Positions 1 to 8,406 of a DNA stretch of 8,438 nt are shown one piece after another; the stretch's first letter is position 1, and each line of letters starts with the position of its first letter. The notes below the pieces were generated by a model. It was not told where the DNA came from. It was given only the letters and a program-made list of their open reading frames with translations, and ran no database searches. Source of the stretch: an uncultured Cellvibrio sp. (GTDB lineage Bacteria > Pseudomonadota > Gammaproteobacteria > Pseudomonadales > Cellvibrionaceae); NCBI GenBank assembly GCA_946482345.1, contig CAMLRJ010000121.1, positions 1 through 8,438 of the forward strand. The letters are read 5' to 3'. A program made the translations under genes and the position numbers.

Positions 1-1101
1 AGGACGGCCGATATTTTTATTGGTGGTGAAATACATTTTGTCACCACCCTGTTTGTCCAGATTAATGTTAACGGCTGGAGTATTGTCCTGTGTTAAACCT
101 ACACGTGCGCCGCTGACACGATCACCCGTTACAATGATTTGACGTTCAAGTACTGCATTTCCCCTGCGCGCTTGTTCAACTTCATCTTTACGTTGAAATT
201 CTTCACGATTCATAGTCGGGGTGTTGGTATCAGCACTCAGACGAAATTCAAGGTTCGCTGTTTTTCCAATCACACGTTTTGCTTCTGCCGGATCTTGTAC
301 ACCTGGCAGCTGCACAATAATACGGCCGCGACCCTGACGTTGCACAATCGGTTCTGACACACCCAATTCATTGACGCGATTACGCAGAGTCACCAGGTTT
401 TGTTCTATCGCATAATCTTCAATTTCTTTAATGCCCACTTCAGTGAAACTGGCAACAAAAGTAAATTCTGTATTGTCCTGATCAGATGTGAGGAATTGTA
501 ACTGTTGATAATCAGGACGTAATTCAGATATGGCCTGATCACGCGCTTCTGCGGTTTTAAAACGACCGATAATACGGTTGTCTTTATCATGTGAAATACC
601 AACGTAGCGAATTTTTTCCTTGCGCAACTTTTCTTTCATTTCGTCGGCATTAATTTCCTGACGTTTGGTAATTGCCGATACTGTATCGACCTCCATCAAA
701 AAATGTACACCACCAGCCAAATCCAGACCCAACTTCATGGGTTCAGCGTGTAAGGACTGCAACCATTCAGGAGTGGTTTGTGCATTTGTCATGGCGACCA
801 CAAAACTATCACCCAGTGATTTTTGAATTACCTTACGAGCCAACATTTGTTGATCGCGATCTTTCATGCGTACCAATGCGGTCCTGCCATCAAGCACTGC
901 ACCAAAATAATCAATCTCGGCCGTCTTCAAAGCTGATTCAATTTTGGTTAAATCAGTTGCAGTGACAACCGCTGCTGATGAATGGGTAGAAATCTGCACA
1001 GCGGGATCGGGTACATAAATGTTGGGTATGGAATAGATGAACCCAACGATGGTGACTATCACCAACACCAGGTATTTCCACAATGGATATCGATTTAACA
1101 T
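1..1101 (-). CDS. secD: SecD, protein translocase subunit (N-terminal 367 residues, truncated by window edge)
   Basis: SecD works with SecF in the inner membrane as the proton-motive-force-driven partner of SecYEG that helps pull proteins out on the periplasmic side. The frame is open from the ATG at 1101 to base 1, giving 367 residues, so the gene continues off the left edge (E. coli SecD has 615). The start MLNRYPLWKY is nearly the E. coli one. One membrane segment follows at about residues 8-27. The family signature MKLGLDLAGG is at 122-131, followed by HFLMEVD, then RVNELGVSEP at 242-251 and a IVQLPG motif near 262-267, all in the periplasmic P1 domain. The five C-terminal membrane helices are outside the window. 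An AGGA Shine-Dalgarno lies 6 bases before the ATG. It follows tgt in the same direction at 80 bp, without the usual yajC between. secF is expected next but cannot be seen. Identification is very secure. Confidence 0.97.
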   Translation of the reverse strand, partial: MLNRYPLWKYLVLVIVTIVGFIYSIPNIYVPDPAVQISTHSSAAVVTATDLTKIESALKTAEIDYFGAVLDGRTALVRMKDRDQQMLARKVIQKSLGDSFVVAMTNAQTTPEWLQSLHAEPMKLGLDLAGGVHFLMEVDTVSAITKRQEINADEMKEKLRKEKIRYVGISHDKDNRIIGRFKTAEARDQAISELRPDYQQLQFLTSDQDNTEFTFVASFTEVGIKEIEDYAIEQNLVTLRNRVNELGVSEPIVQRQGRGRIIVQLPGVQDPAEAKRVIGKTANLEFRLSADTNTPTMNREEFQRKDEVEQARRGNAVLERQIIVTGDRVSGARVGLTQDNTPAVNINLDKQGGDKMYFTTNKNIGRP

Positions 1102-1152
1102 AGTTATTCCTATTATCAGACACCCTGTTATCAGGGGCGTAAGCGGGCGGGC

Positions 1153-1158
1153 ATTATA
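1153..1158 (-). promoter_or_regulatory. Possible secD promoter (-10 box TATAAT)
   Basis: Read on the minus strand, the gap between tgt and secD contains a perfect TATAAT followed directly by a GC-rich discriminator (GCCCGCCCGC). Together these resemble growth-rate-regulated promoters. No convincing -35 hexamer is present at 16-18 bp; the best option there is a poor GTGTTT-like sequence. A promoter here would let secD be transcribed independently of queA-tgt. The call rests on the -10 box and its position only. Confidence 0.42.
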
Positions 1159-1181
1159 GCCAGATCAAGTCAGCAAACACA

Positions 1182-3544
<2,363 letters not shown>

Positions 3545-3616
3545 AAATCAATTGTGCTGAAAAATAAGGGCGGCAAGGTTAACCGAATTTGCGACGGGAA
3601 AAAACCAACAAATGGT

Positions 3617-3644
3617 TTGACATGGCAGGTTAAATCATTACAAT
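3617..3644 (+). promoter_or_regulatory. Sigma-70 promoter of tRNA-Leu
   Basis: A perfect -35 TTGACA (3617-3622) is followed after 16 bp by TACAAT (3639-3644, five of six consensus bases). The GCCGCCC just after the -10 box is the GC-rich discriminator typical of stringently controlled stable-RNA promoters. Transcription would start near 3651, a few bases before the mature tRNA at 3657. Confidence 0.85.
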
Positions 3645-3656
3645 GCCGCCCACATC

Positions 3657-3743
3657 GCCAGTGTGGCGGAATTGGTAGACGCACCGGATTCAAAATCCGG
3701 CGCCCTTAAAAGCGTGTCGGTTCGAGTCCGACCACTGGCACCA
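3657..3743 (+). tRNA. tRNA-Leu, anticodon CAA
   Basis: This 87-nt class II tRNA decodes UUG leucine codons. The acceptor stem is GCCAGTG (3657-3663) with CACTGGC (3733-3739), then discriminator A and an encoded CCA (3741-3743). The D arm contains TGGTAGACGC. The anticodon stem is CCGGA (3684-3688) with TCCGG (3696-3700), and the loop TTCAAAA puts CAA at 3691-3693. The 15-nt variable region (3701-3715) is the long arm expected of leucine tRNAs. The T arm is GTCGG-TTCGAGT-CCGAC (3716-3732). It stands alone between its own promoter and a terminator. No integrase or attachment-site duplicate is seen beside it. Confidence 0.98.
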
Positions 3744-3750
3744 AAACGCT

Positions 3751-3780
3751 AAAAAGCCCGCATTCTTTGTGGGCTTTTTT
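3751..3780 (+). terminator. Intrinsic terminator of tRNA-Leu
   Basis: A 7-bp stem GCCCGCA (3756-3762) pairs with TGTGGGC (3768-3774, one G-T pair) over a TTCTT loop and is followed by six T. The AAAAA before the stem can pair with these T residues, so the hairpin could also end transcription on the other strand. It starts 8 bases after the CCA end. Confidence 0.92.
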
Positions 3781-3860
3781 ATTTGTGCAGAAATTTTTTG
3801 CAAAAATGCTTAAGATGCCCACTACAAACAACATCCAATAACGAGCATTTTCCCATCGCC

Positions 3861-4757
3861 ATGACCCAAACCAATTGCACACAAGCCATTATGTTTGCGG
3901 ATGTTTCTGGCAGTTCAGCGCTTTACAAACGCCTTGGCAATGAAGAAGCCAAAGCCATCATTGATGATGCCGTGCAGTTCATGACAACAATTACTATTGT
4001 GCATGAAGGCAATGTCGTAAAAACCATCGGCGACGAGATCATGGCGCGCTTCAATACAGCTGACCAAGCCTGTGAAGCAGCAATCGCAATTCAAATGCGC
4101 TGCATGCGTGAACCCAAATTAAAAAATCTTGGCATTCGTATCGGCATGTCGTTTGGCGACACCTTACTAAGCCCGACGGATGTTTTTGGTGATACGGTTA
4201 ACGATGCTGCATACGTTGCGCATATCGCGCGCGCGAATCAAATTGTTGTTACCCAATCTCTGGTTGATCATCTCGGTCATCCGTTGCAACAAGACTGTCA
4301 AATGTTTGATCGGGTCAGCATCAAGGGTGAAACAGAAAAAACCGTTATTTATCGAATTGAATGGGAACAAGCCGGAAAAAATAATCGCGCCACTATGGTA
4401 ATGCCCATTCAGGAGCTGACAGGTTTTGTTGAAAAATTTCAATTGATATTGGAAGCACAAGGAAAACAAATTCAGATACTGCCCTCACAAACACCCTTTA
4501 AAATCGGACGTGATAAAGAGAAATGTCATTTGATTATCGAAAGTGAGTTGGCGTCGCGCGAGCATTGCCATATTGAATTTCGTCGCGGCAAATATGTATT
4601 GATTGATCACTCAACCAATGGCACCCATGTTAATGCTTATGATCAAACACCGATTTATTTACGCCGCGAAGAATTTCCATTGCAAGGCGAAGGCAGCATC
4701 GGCATAGGCACAATGCCAAAAAATGACAACCCCTGGGTTATTCGTTACATAGTATGA
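3861..4757 (+). CDS. Class III adenylate/guanylate cyclase domain fused to an FHA domain
   Basis: A predicted soluble 298-residue signalling protein. Residues about 7-165 form a class III nucleotide cyclase domain, which makes cAMP or cGMP from ATP or GTP as a dimer. D14 (in MFADVSGSS) and D58 (in KTIGDEIMARF) are the two metal ligands. K54 and D107 (in TDVFGDTVN) are at the base-recognition positions, and this pair suggests ATP. N114 is kept, but Tyr118 takes the place of the conserved transition-state Arg, so activity is uncertain. Residues about 200-290 form an FHA domain, which binds phosphothreonine peptides: IGR at 215-217, SREH at 232-235 and STNGTHVN at 251-258 keep the binding residues R217, S232 and N253. 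No membrane segment is seen. An in-frame TTG at 3783 would add 26 residues but overlaps the tRNA terminator, so ATG 3861, just before the cyclase core, is preferred; its Shine-Dalgarno is weak. The stop overlaps the start of the RDD gene. Confidence 0.9.
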   Translation: MTQTNCTQAIMFADVSGSSALYKRLGNEEAKAIIDDAVQFMTTITIVHEGNVVKTIGDEIMARFNTADQACEAAIAIQMRCMREPKLKNLGIRIGMSFGDTLLSPTDVFGDTVNDAAYVAHIARANQIVVTQSLVDHLGHPLQQDCQMFDRVSIKGETEKTVIYRIEWEQAGKNNRATMVMPIQELTGFVEKFQLILEAQGKQIQILPSQTPFKIGRDKEKCHLIIESELASREHCHIEFRRGKYVLIDHSTNGTHVNAYDQTPIYLRREEFPLQGEGSIGIGTMPKNDNPWVIRYIV

Positions 4758-5224
4758 ATCTTATGACTGAAAATACTTATCCTTCTGCCAGTTTATGGCG
4801 GCGTTTCGCTGCTATGGTCTACGATTTTTTATTGATTATCGCAGTGAGTTTTTTATATTACGCAATCGCAATTGGCATTAATGTTTTATTCAATGGCGCC
4901 CCCGAACAAGGCAAGCCGGTGAATTGGGGTCATTTTAAATTGGTGGTATTTACAGGTTGGGTATTAACGCTTGCGGGATTTTTTTGTTTTTTCTGGACAC
5001 GATCAGGACAAACACTGGGCATGAAAACCTGGAACCTGAAAATTCTAAATCAACACAATCAATACCCGGATTATCGACAAGCTTTTTTGCGCTGTGTTAT
5101 CGCCCCTTTTTCTCTTTTGTGTTTTGGCATTGGCTACTGGTGGATCTATACCAATCCCGAACGCCAAACACTGCATGACAAATTAAGTAGAACCAAAACC
5201 TTATTGATTAAAGATACGAATTAA
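4754..5224 (+). CDS. RDD-family inner-membrane protein
   Basis: A 156-residue membrane protein of the RDD family, whose biochemical role is mostly unknown (some members have been linked to ion transport). The named residues are visible: Arg in LWRRFAAMVYD (R17) with Asp24 in the first helix, and the closing LHDKLSRTKTL (139-150). TRSGQTLGMKTWNLKI (82-97) is the typical cytosolic loop after the second helix. Hydrophobic segments are at about 22-46, 61-81 and 111-132. The start overlaps the cyclase-FHA stop as ATGA, so the two are almost certainly co-transcribed and translationally coupled; no separate ribosome site is visible. An alternative ATG at 4763 would drop three residues. The context suggests a membrane partner or target for the FHA protein (inference). 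No terminator follows, and ettA begins 106 bp downstream. Confidence 0.88.
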   Translation: MNLMTENTYPSASLWRRFAAMVYDFLLIIAVSFLYYAIAIGINVLFNGAPEQGKPVNWGHFKLVVFTGWVLTLAGFFCFFWTRSGQTLGMKTWNLKILNQHNQYPDYRQAFLRCVIAPFSLLCFGIGYWWIYTNPERQTLHDKLSRTKTLLIKDTN

Positions 5225-5258
5225 TTCAAACCAACATCCATCATTTTTCTATTGCAGC

Positions 5259-5287
5259 TTTCACTCACCACCCGCTTTCTTTATAGT
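5259..5287 (+). promoter_or_regulatory. Possible ettA promoter
   Basis: TATAGT (5282-5287) is a good -10 box. TTTCAC (5259-5264) lies 17 bp before it but is a poor -35. It sits in the 106-bp gap before ettA, about 45 bp from the ATG, and there is no terminator after the preceding RDD gene, so read-through is also possible. Confidence 0.4.
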
Positions 5288-5330
5288 AGCAGCATAATTT
5301 TTTCATTCACACCAACCAAGGTTTGATCTC

Positions 5331-6992
5331 ATGGCTCAATATGTTTATACCATGCATCGTTTAGGTAAAGTTGTTCCGCCCAAACGTGAAATTCTTAAAG
5401 ATATTTCTCTCTCATTTTTCCCCGGCGCCAAAATTGGCGTATTGGGTTTGAACGGTTCGGGTAAATCGACACTGCTGAAAATTATGGCGGGTGTTGATCA
5501 GGACTTTAACGGCGAAGCCCGCCCCATGCCGGGAATTAAAGTCGGTTATTTACCACAAGAACCACAACTCGATCCCGCCAAAGATGTGCGTGGCAATGTG
5601 GAAGATGGCGTGCGTGAAGCGGTTGAAGCTCTCGCCGAATTGGATCGCATTTACGCCGCTTATGCTGAACCTGATGCAGATTTTGATGAGCTGGCAAAAA
5701 AACAAGCCAAGTGTGAAGACATTATTCAGGCTTGGGATGCACACAATTTAAGTCACACATTGGAAGTTGCTGCTGACGCTTTGCGCTTGCCGCCGTGGGA
5801 TGCGGATGTGACGAAATTATCCGGTGGTGAAAAACGTCGTGTTGCACTTTGTCGTTTGCTTTTATCTCGTCCTGACATGTTGTTGCTCGACGAACCCACC
5901 AACCATTTGGATGCAGAATCCGTTTATTGGCTCGAACAATTTTTGCAAAAATTCACCGGCACTGTAGTGGCGATTACGCATGATCGTTACTTCCTCGACA
6001 ACGCTGCCGGTTGGATTCTTGAACTCGACCGTGGCCACGGTATTCCATACGAAGGTAACTATTCCAGTTGGTTGGAACAAAAAGAAGCGCGTTTAGCGCA
6101 AGAACAAAAAACAGAAGCCGCGCATCAAAAAGCCTTGAAACAAGAATTGGAGTGGGTTCGACAAAACCCAAAAGGCCGACAAGCAAAAAGCAAAGCGCGT
6201 CTTGCACGTTTTGATGAATTGCAATCACAAGAATTTCAGGCACGAAACGAAACCAACGAAATTTATATTCCGCCAGGTGAAAGATTGGGCGATAAAGTTA
6301 TCGAATTCGAAAATGTATCCAAAGGTTATGGTGATCGCTTATTAATTGATAACTTGTCCTTCATGATTCCAAAAGGCGCAGTCGTTGGAATTGTTGGCGG
6401 TAACGGCGCCGGTAAATCCACTCTCTTCCGCATGATCGCCGGTGTTGAAAAACCCGATAGCGGAAAAGTCACTATTGGTGAAACAGTAAAAGTCGCGTTC
6501 GTCGATCAAAGCCGTGACAATTTGGAAAATAATAAAACCGTTTGGGAAGCTATTTCCGGCGGCGCCGATATTTTAAAAATTGGCAACTATGAAGTGCAAT
6601 CACGCTCCTATATTGGCCGCTTTAATTTCAAAGGTTCCGATCAACAAAAACGCGTCGGCGAACTTTCCGGCGGTGAACGCGGCCGTTTGCATTTGGCGAA
6701 CACATTAAAACAAGGCGCCAATGTTTTATTACTCGACGAACCCTCAAACGATCTCGATATTGAAACACTGCGTGCATTGGAAGATGCAATCCTGTCATTC
6801 CCCGGCTGCGCACTGGTAATCTCGCACGACCGCTGGTTCCTCGACCGTATCGCGACTCACATTCTCGCTTACGAAGGTGATTCCGATATTGTTTTCTTTG
6901 AGGGCAATTACACTGATTACCATGAAGATCTGGTTAAACGTAAAGGGCAGAATGCCCAGCCGCAACGGATGAAATATAAACCTTTGAAGTGA
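5331..6992 (+). CDS. ettA: Energy-dependent translational throttle protein EttA (ABC-F ATPase)
   Basis: EttA binds the ribosomal E site and, depending on the ATP/ADP ratio, holds or releases ribosomes at the first peptide-bond step. The 553 residues (555 in E. coli) align throughout, starting MAQYVYTMHR. ABC domain 1 has Walker A GLNGSGKST (39-47), signature LSGGE (163-167), Walker B with catalytic E188 in LLLDEPTNHLD, and H217. The linker, the P-site tRNA interaction motif characteristic of ABC-F proteins, spans about 240-325 and is rich in Lys and Arg (for example KSKARLARFDEL). ABC domain 2 has Walker A GGNGAGKST (356-364, where E. coli has GPNGAGKST), LSGGE (445-449), E470 in LLLDEPSND and H499. 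There are no membrane segments, as expected for this class. An AAGG site (5318-5321) lies 9 bases before the ATG. A hairpin terminator follows the stop. Confidence 0.97.
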   Translation: MAQYVYTMHRLGKVVPPKREILKDISLSFFPGAKIGVLGLNGSGKSTLLKIMAGVDQDFNGEARPMPGIKVGYLPQEPQLDPAKDVRGNVEDGVREAVEALAELDRIYAAYAEPDADFDELAKKQAKCEDIIQAWDAHNLSHTLEVAADALRLPPWDADVTKLSGGEKRRVALCRLLLSRPDMLLLDEPTNHLDAESVYWLEQFLQKFTGTVVAITHDRYFLDNAAGWILELDRGHGIPYEGNYSSWLEQKEARLAQEQKTEAAHQKALKQELEWVRQNPKGRQAKSKARLARFDELQSQEFQARNETNEIYIPPGERLGDKVIEFENVSKGYGDRLLIDNLSFMIPKGAVVGIVGGNGAGKSTLFRMIAGVEKPDSGKVTIGETVKVAFVDQSRDNLENNKTVWEAISGGADILKIGNYEVQSRSYIGRFNFKGSDQQKRVGELSGGERGRLHLANTLKQGANVLLLDEPSNDLDIETLRALEDAILSFPGCALVISHDRWFLDRIATHILAYEGDSDIVFFEGNYTDYHEDLVKRKGQNAQPQRMKYKPLK

Positions 6993-7012
6993 TAGATTCA
7001 GAAGTAAGAAAA

Positions 7013-7040
7013 AATAAAGGCAGCGTGAGCTGCCTTTATT
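7013..7040. terminator. Hairpin terminator downstream of ettA (copy 1 of a duplicated hairpin)
   Basis: A perfect 12-bp stem (7013-7024 with 7029-7040) carries a GTGA loop. The core stem is AAAGGCAGC with GCTGCCTTT. The plus-strand U tract is short (TTTATT). On the minus strand the hairpin is followed by a longer T run, so it can work in both directions. Its core, loop and some flanking bases recur at 7874-7895. Confidence 0.8.
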
Positions 7041-7045
7041 CTCAG

Positions 7046-7076
7046 CCTCCCCGCAAGGGGGATTAGGAGAGGGAGC
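7046..7076 (+). repeat. Degenerate copy of the queA/tgt REP-like repeat
   Basis: CCTCCCCGCAAGGGG followed by GATTAGGAGAGGGAGCC keeps the layout of the repeat at 2417-2454 (CTCCCC, short loop, GGGG, then TTAGGGAGAGGG), in the same orientation, but with a shortened first hairpin and several changes. It lies directly after the ettA terminator. Confidence 0.6.
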
Positions 7077-7129
7077 CAGTTTTTGCAAATTACAAATATT
7101 CGATAAATAAAGCCTTAAAAGGAACCGAT

Positions 7130-7846
7130 ATGAAAAAAGTCATCGTCATTTTGATAGCAACATTTTTTATTACCCATTTTGCACACGCCGAAGTTGATAA
7201 CGAATACCTCAATTATATATACAAACTAATTGAAGACAAACAATATTCAAAGGCGCTTGACGAGCATCAATATTTTTTTGAGGAATCAAAAAAATCACCG
7301 CGATTGGGCGCCGTAAGAATCTCTTATGGCTTATCTAGCTGGGCTGATCTCGGCAAAGTATACCCACCTGCTCATGCTGCATTGGTTAACATGTCAAACG
7401 AACGAAAATCACTGATACTCTCAGGCGAAAAATCATTTGATGTTTTCCAAGAATACGCAGCAATCAATAGGTATATTGGTAAAAACAAAGAAACAATCGA
7501 TACATTTTTAACTGTAGATAAAAAACTTCCAGACAATGCGAAAAGATTTTTTATTATTACAGAAAAACTTCTTGTTGAAGAAAAGCAATTCGATGTAGTG
7601 AAAAAATATTTGAATGATCCCATATTTAAATACGAAAATATTCGCCATCGGAGAGAACTTGACCTAAGCTGGTTCAGAGCGAAGTCATCAACTCGCACAA
7701 TCCAGGAGATCAACTCAGACTTTGAAACAGAAGTTAAAGAACTGATTGATATCACAACGAAAATAGGGATGCAGGATGAGGCAGATGAAATTAAAAATCG
7801 CTTTGAATCCTACTTTAATGGAAATTTGAAGCGAAAATATTATTGA
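7130..7846 (+). CDS. Exported helical-repeat protein of unknown function
   Basis: I cannot assign a function. The 238-residue product begins with a clear Sec signal peptide: MKK, a hydrophobic stretch at about 4-17 and a predicted cut after AHA (residue 20), so it is probably periplasmic or secreted. The mature part is charged and appears mostly alpha-helical, with TPR-like helix pairs (about 25-52, 104-130, 136-162) and little else. A block at 63-81, RISYGLSSWADLGKVYPPA, has the look of a recurrent motif in uncharacterised exported helical proteins; this is from memory and unverified. There are no cysteines and no obvious catalytic motif. A strong AAAAGGA site ends 6 bases before the ATG. 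The gene is visibly AT-richer than ettA and the queuosine genes, and near-identical hairpins flank it, so recent acquisition or duplication is possible. It is convergent with the next gene. Confidence 0.8.
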   Translation: MKKVIVILIATFFITHFAHAEVDNEYLNYIYKLIEDKQYSKALDEHQYFFEESKKSPRLGAVRISYGLSSWADLGKVYPPAHAALVNMSNERKSLILSGEKSFDVFQEYAAINRYIGKNKETIDTFLTVDKKLPDNAKRFFIITEKLLVEEKQFDVVKKYLNDPIFKYENIRHRRELDLSWFRAKSSTRTIQEINSDFETEVKELIDITTKIGMQDEADEIKNRFESYFNGNLKRKYY

Positions 7847-7873
7847 TATAAACCTTGGATGCCTGAAAAAAAT

Positions 7874-7895
7874 TAAGGCAGCGTGAGCTGCCTTA
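7874..7895. terminator. Bidirectional terminator between the convergent genes (copy 2 of the duplicated hairpin)
   Basis: TAAGGCAGC (7874-7882) pairs perfectly with GCTGCCTTA (7887-7895) over a GTGA loop. On the minus strand it is followed by a run of T (from the A tract at 7866-7872), which makes a good terminator for the gene at 7921-8355. In the plus direction the U tract is weaker. It sits between the ends of the two convergent genes. Confidence 0.8.
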
Positions 7896-7920
7896 TTACT
7901 CACAAAACATAAAAATCAAA

Positions 7921-8355
7921 TCATTCTAAACCAAACTGTTTTTTGATAGAAATTAATTCAACTTCTATAGCCAAATTGACGCCATAACAAGAGTCATCTG
8001 CGCTTGACCAAATTATCGCAGTCTTGCCATTATTGATGACGGCATACTGATACTCTGCACCCCAAGGATCTTTTACAATACGCTCGATGTAACCACCATT
8101 TCTATACTGCACACCCAGTTTTGTATGTCCTTCCTTAGAAACCAGAACCGACAAACCCTCTTCTGAGGTAGGAAATCGCCCCATATCTCTCACAAACATT
8201 TTTATTGCTGTTTTTATCGCTGACATATATGCAGCTGATTCCTTGCATGGAGAATAAGGATAACAATCGTATGTTACAGGCACGAGAAATGTTGCGGCAC
8301 CTATTAAAGCAAAAATACAAATAAGAGTCTTTGATATTATTTTTAATATTTTCAT
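7921..8355 (-). CDS. Membrane-anchored protein with GspG-like (type II secretion pseudopilin) C-terminal domain
   Basis: A 144-residue protein. One hydrophobic N-terminal segment (about 8-27) would serve as a signal anchor or uncleaved signal. Residues about 44-106 match the C-terminal domain of the major pseudopilin GspG: a helix SAIKTAIKMFVRDMGRFP (45-62), SEEGLSVLV (64-72) and GGYIERIVKDPWGAEYQY (87-104), where DPWG and GRFPT..EGL are family hallmarks. The N terminus lacks the G-FTLIE prepilin peptidase motif of true pseudopilins, so it probably does not assemble like GspG. Cysteines at 31, 37 and 123 could form a disulfide outside the cytoplasm. No other secretion genes are nearby. The ATG at 8355 has no strong Shine-Dalgarno, but the basic and hydrophobic N terminus supports it. 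The exact role is unknown. Confidence 0.72.
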   Translation of the reverse strand: MKILKIISKTLICIFALIGAATFLVPVTYDCYPYSPCKESAAYMSAIKTAIKMFVRDMGRFPTSEEGLSVLVSKEGHTKLGVQYRNGGYIERIVKDPWGAEYQYAVINNGKTAIIWSSADDSCYGVNLAIEVELISIKKQFGLE

Positions 8356-8383
8356 AAATTAGCCCGCTATCAATCCCGAAAAT

Positions 8384-8406
8384 TTCCTGCCTGCGCAGGA
8401 ATGACA
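8384..8406. repeat. Short palindromic dispersed repeat
   Basis: TTCCTGC (8384-8390) pairs with GCAGGAA (8395-8401) over a CTGC loop and runs on into TGACA. Read on the minus strand this is TGTCATTCCTGCGCAGGCAG, a form of the GTCATTCC-type palindromic repeats scattered through many proteobacterial genomes. It lies just upstream of the GspG-like gene. The window ends 32 bases later, so a partner copy may lie outside. Confidence 0.6.

Noticed and set aside
672..965. A 97-residue plus-strand frame within the secD region
   Set aside because: It is antisense to well-conserved SecD sequence and resembles no protein family; it is a shadow frame.
3545..3656. A preQ1 riboswitch or other leader control ahead of queA
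   Set aside because: The 5' region of queA shows no preQ1-type hairpin and A-rich tail arrangement, and no clear promoter or attenuator could be placed there.
3657..3743. tRNA-Leu as an integration site for a mobile island
   Set aside because: No integrase gene and no repeat of the tRNA 3' end is visible in the window, and the flanking genes look like chromosomal signalling and housekeeping genes.
3783..3860. Upstream TTG start adding 26 residues to the cyclase-FHA protein
   Set aside because: The codon overlaps the T tract of the tRNA terminator, and the extra residues (rich in Cys and Leu) do not resemble cyclase sequence; ATG 3861 sits just before the catalytic core.
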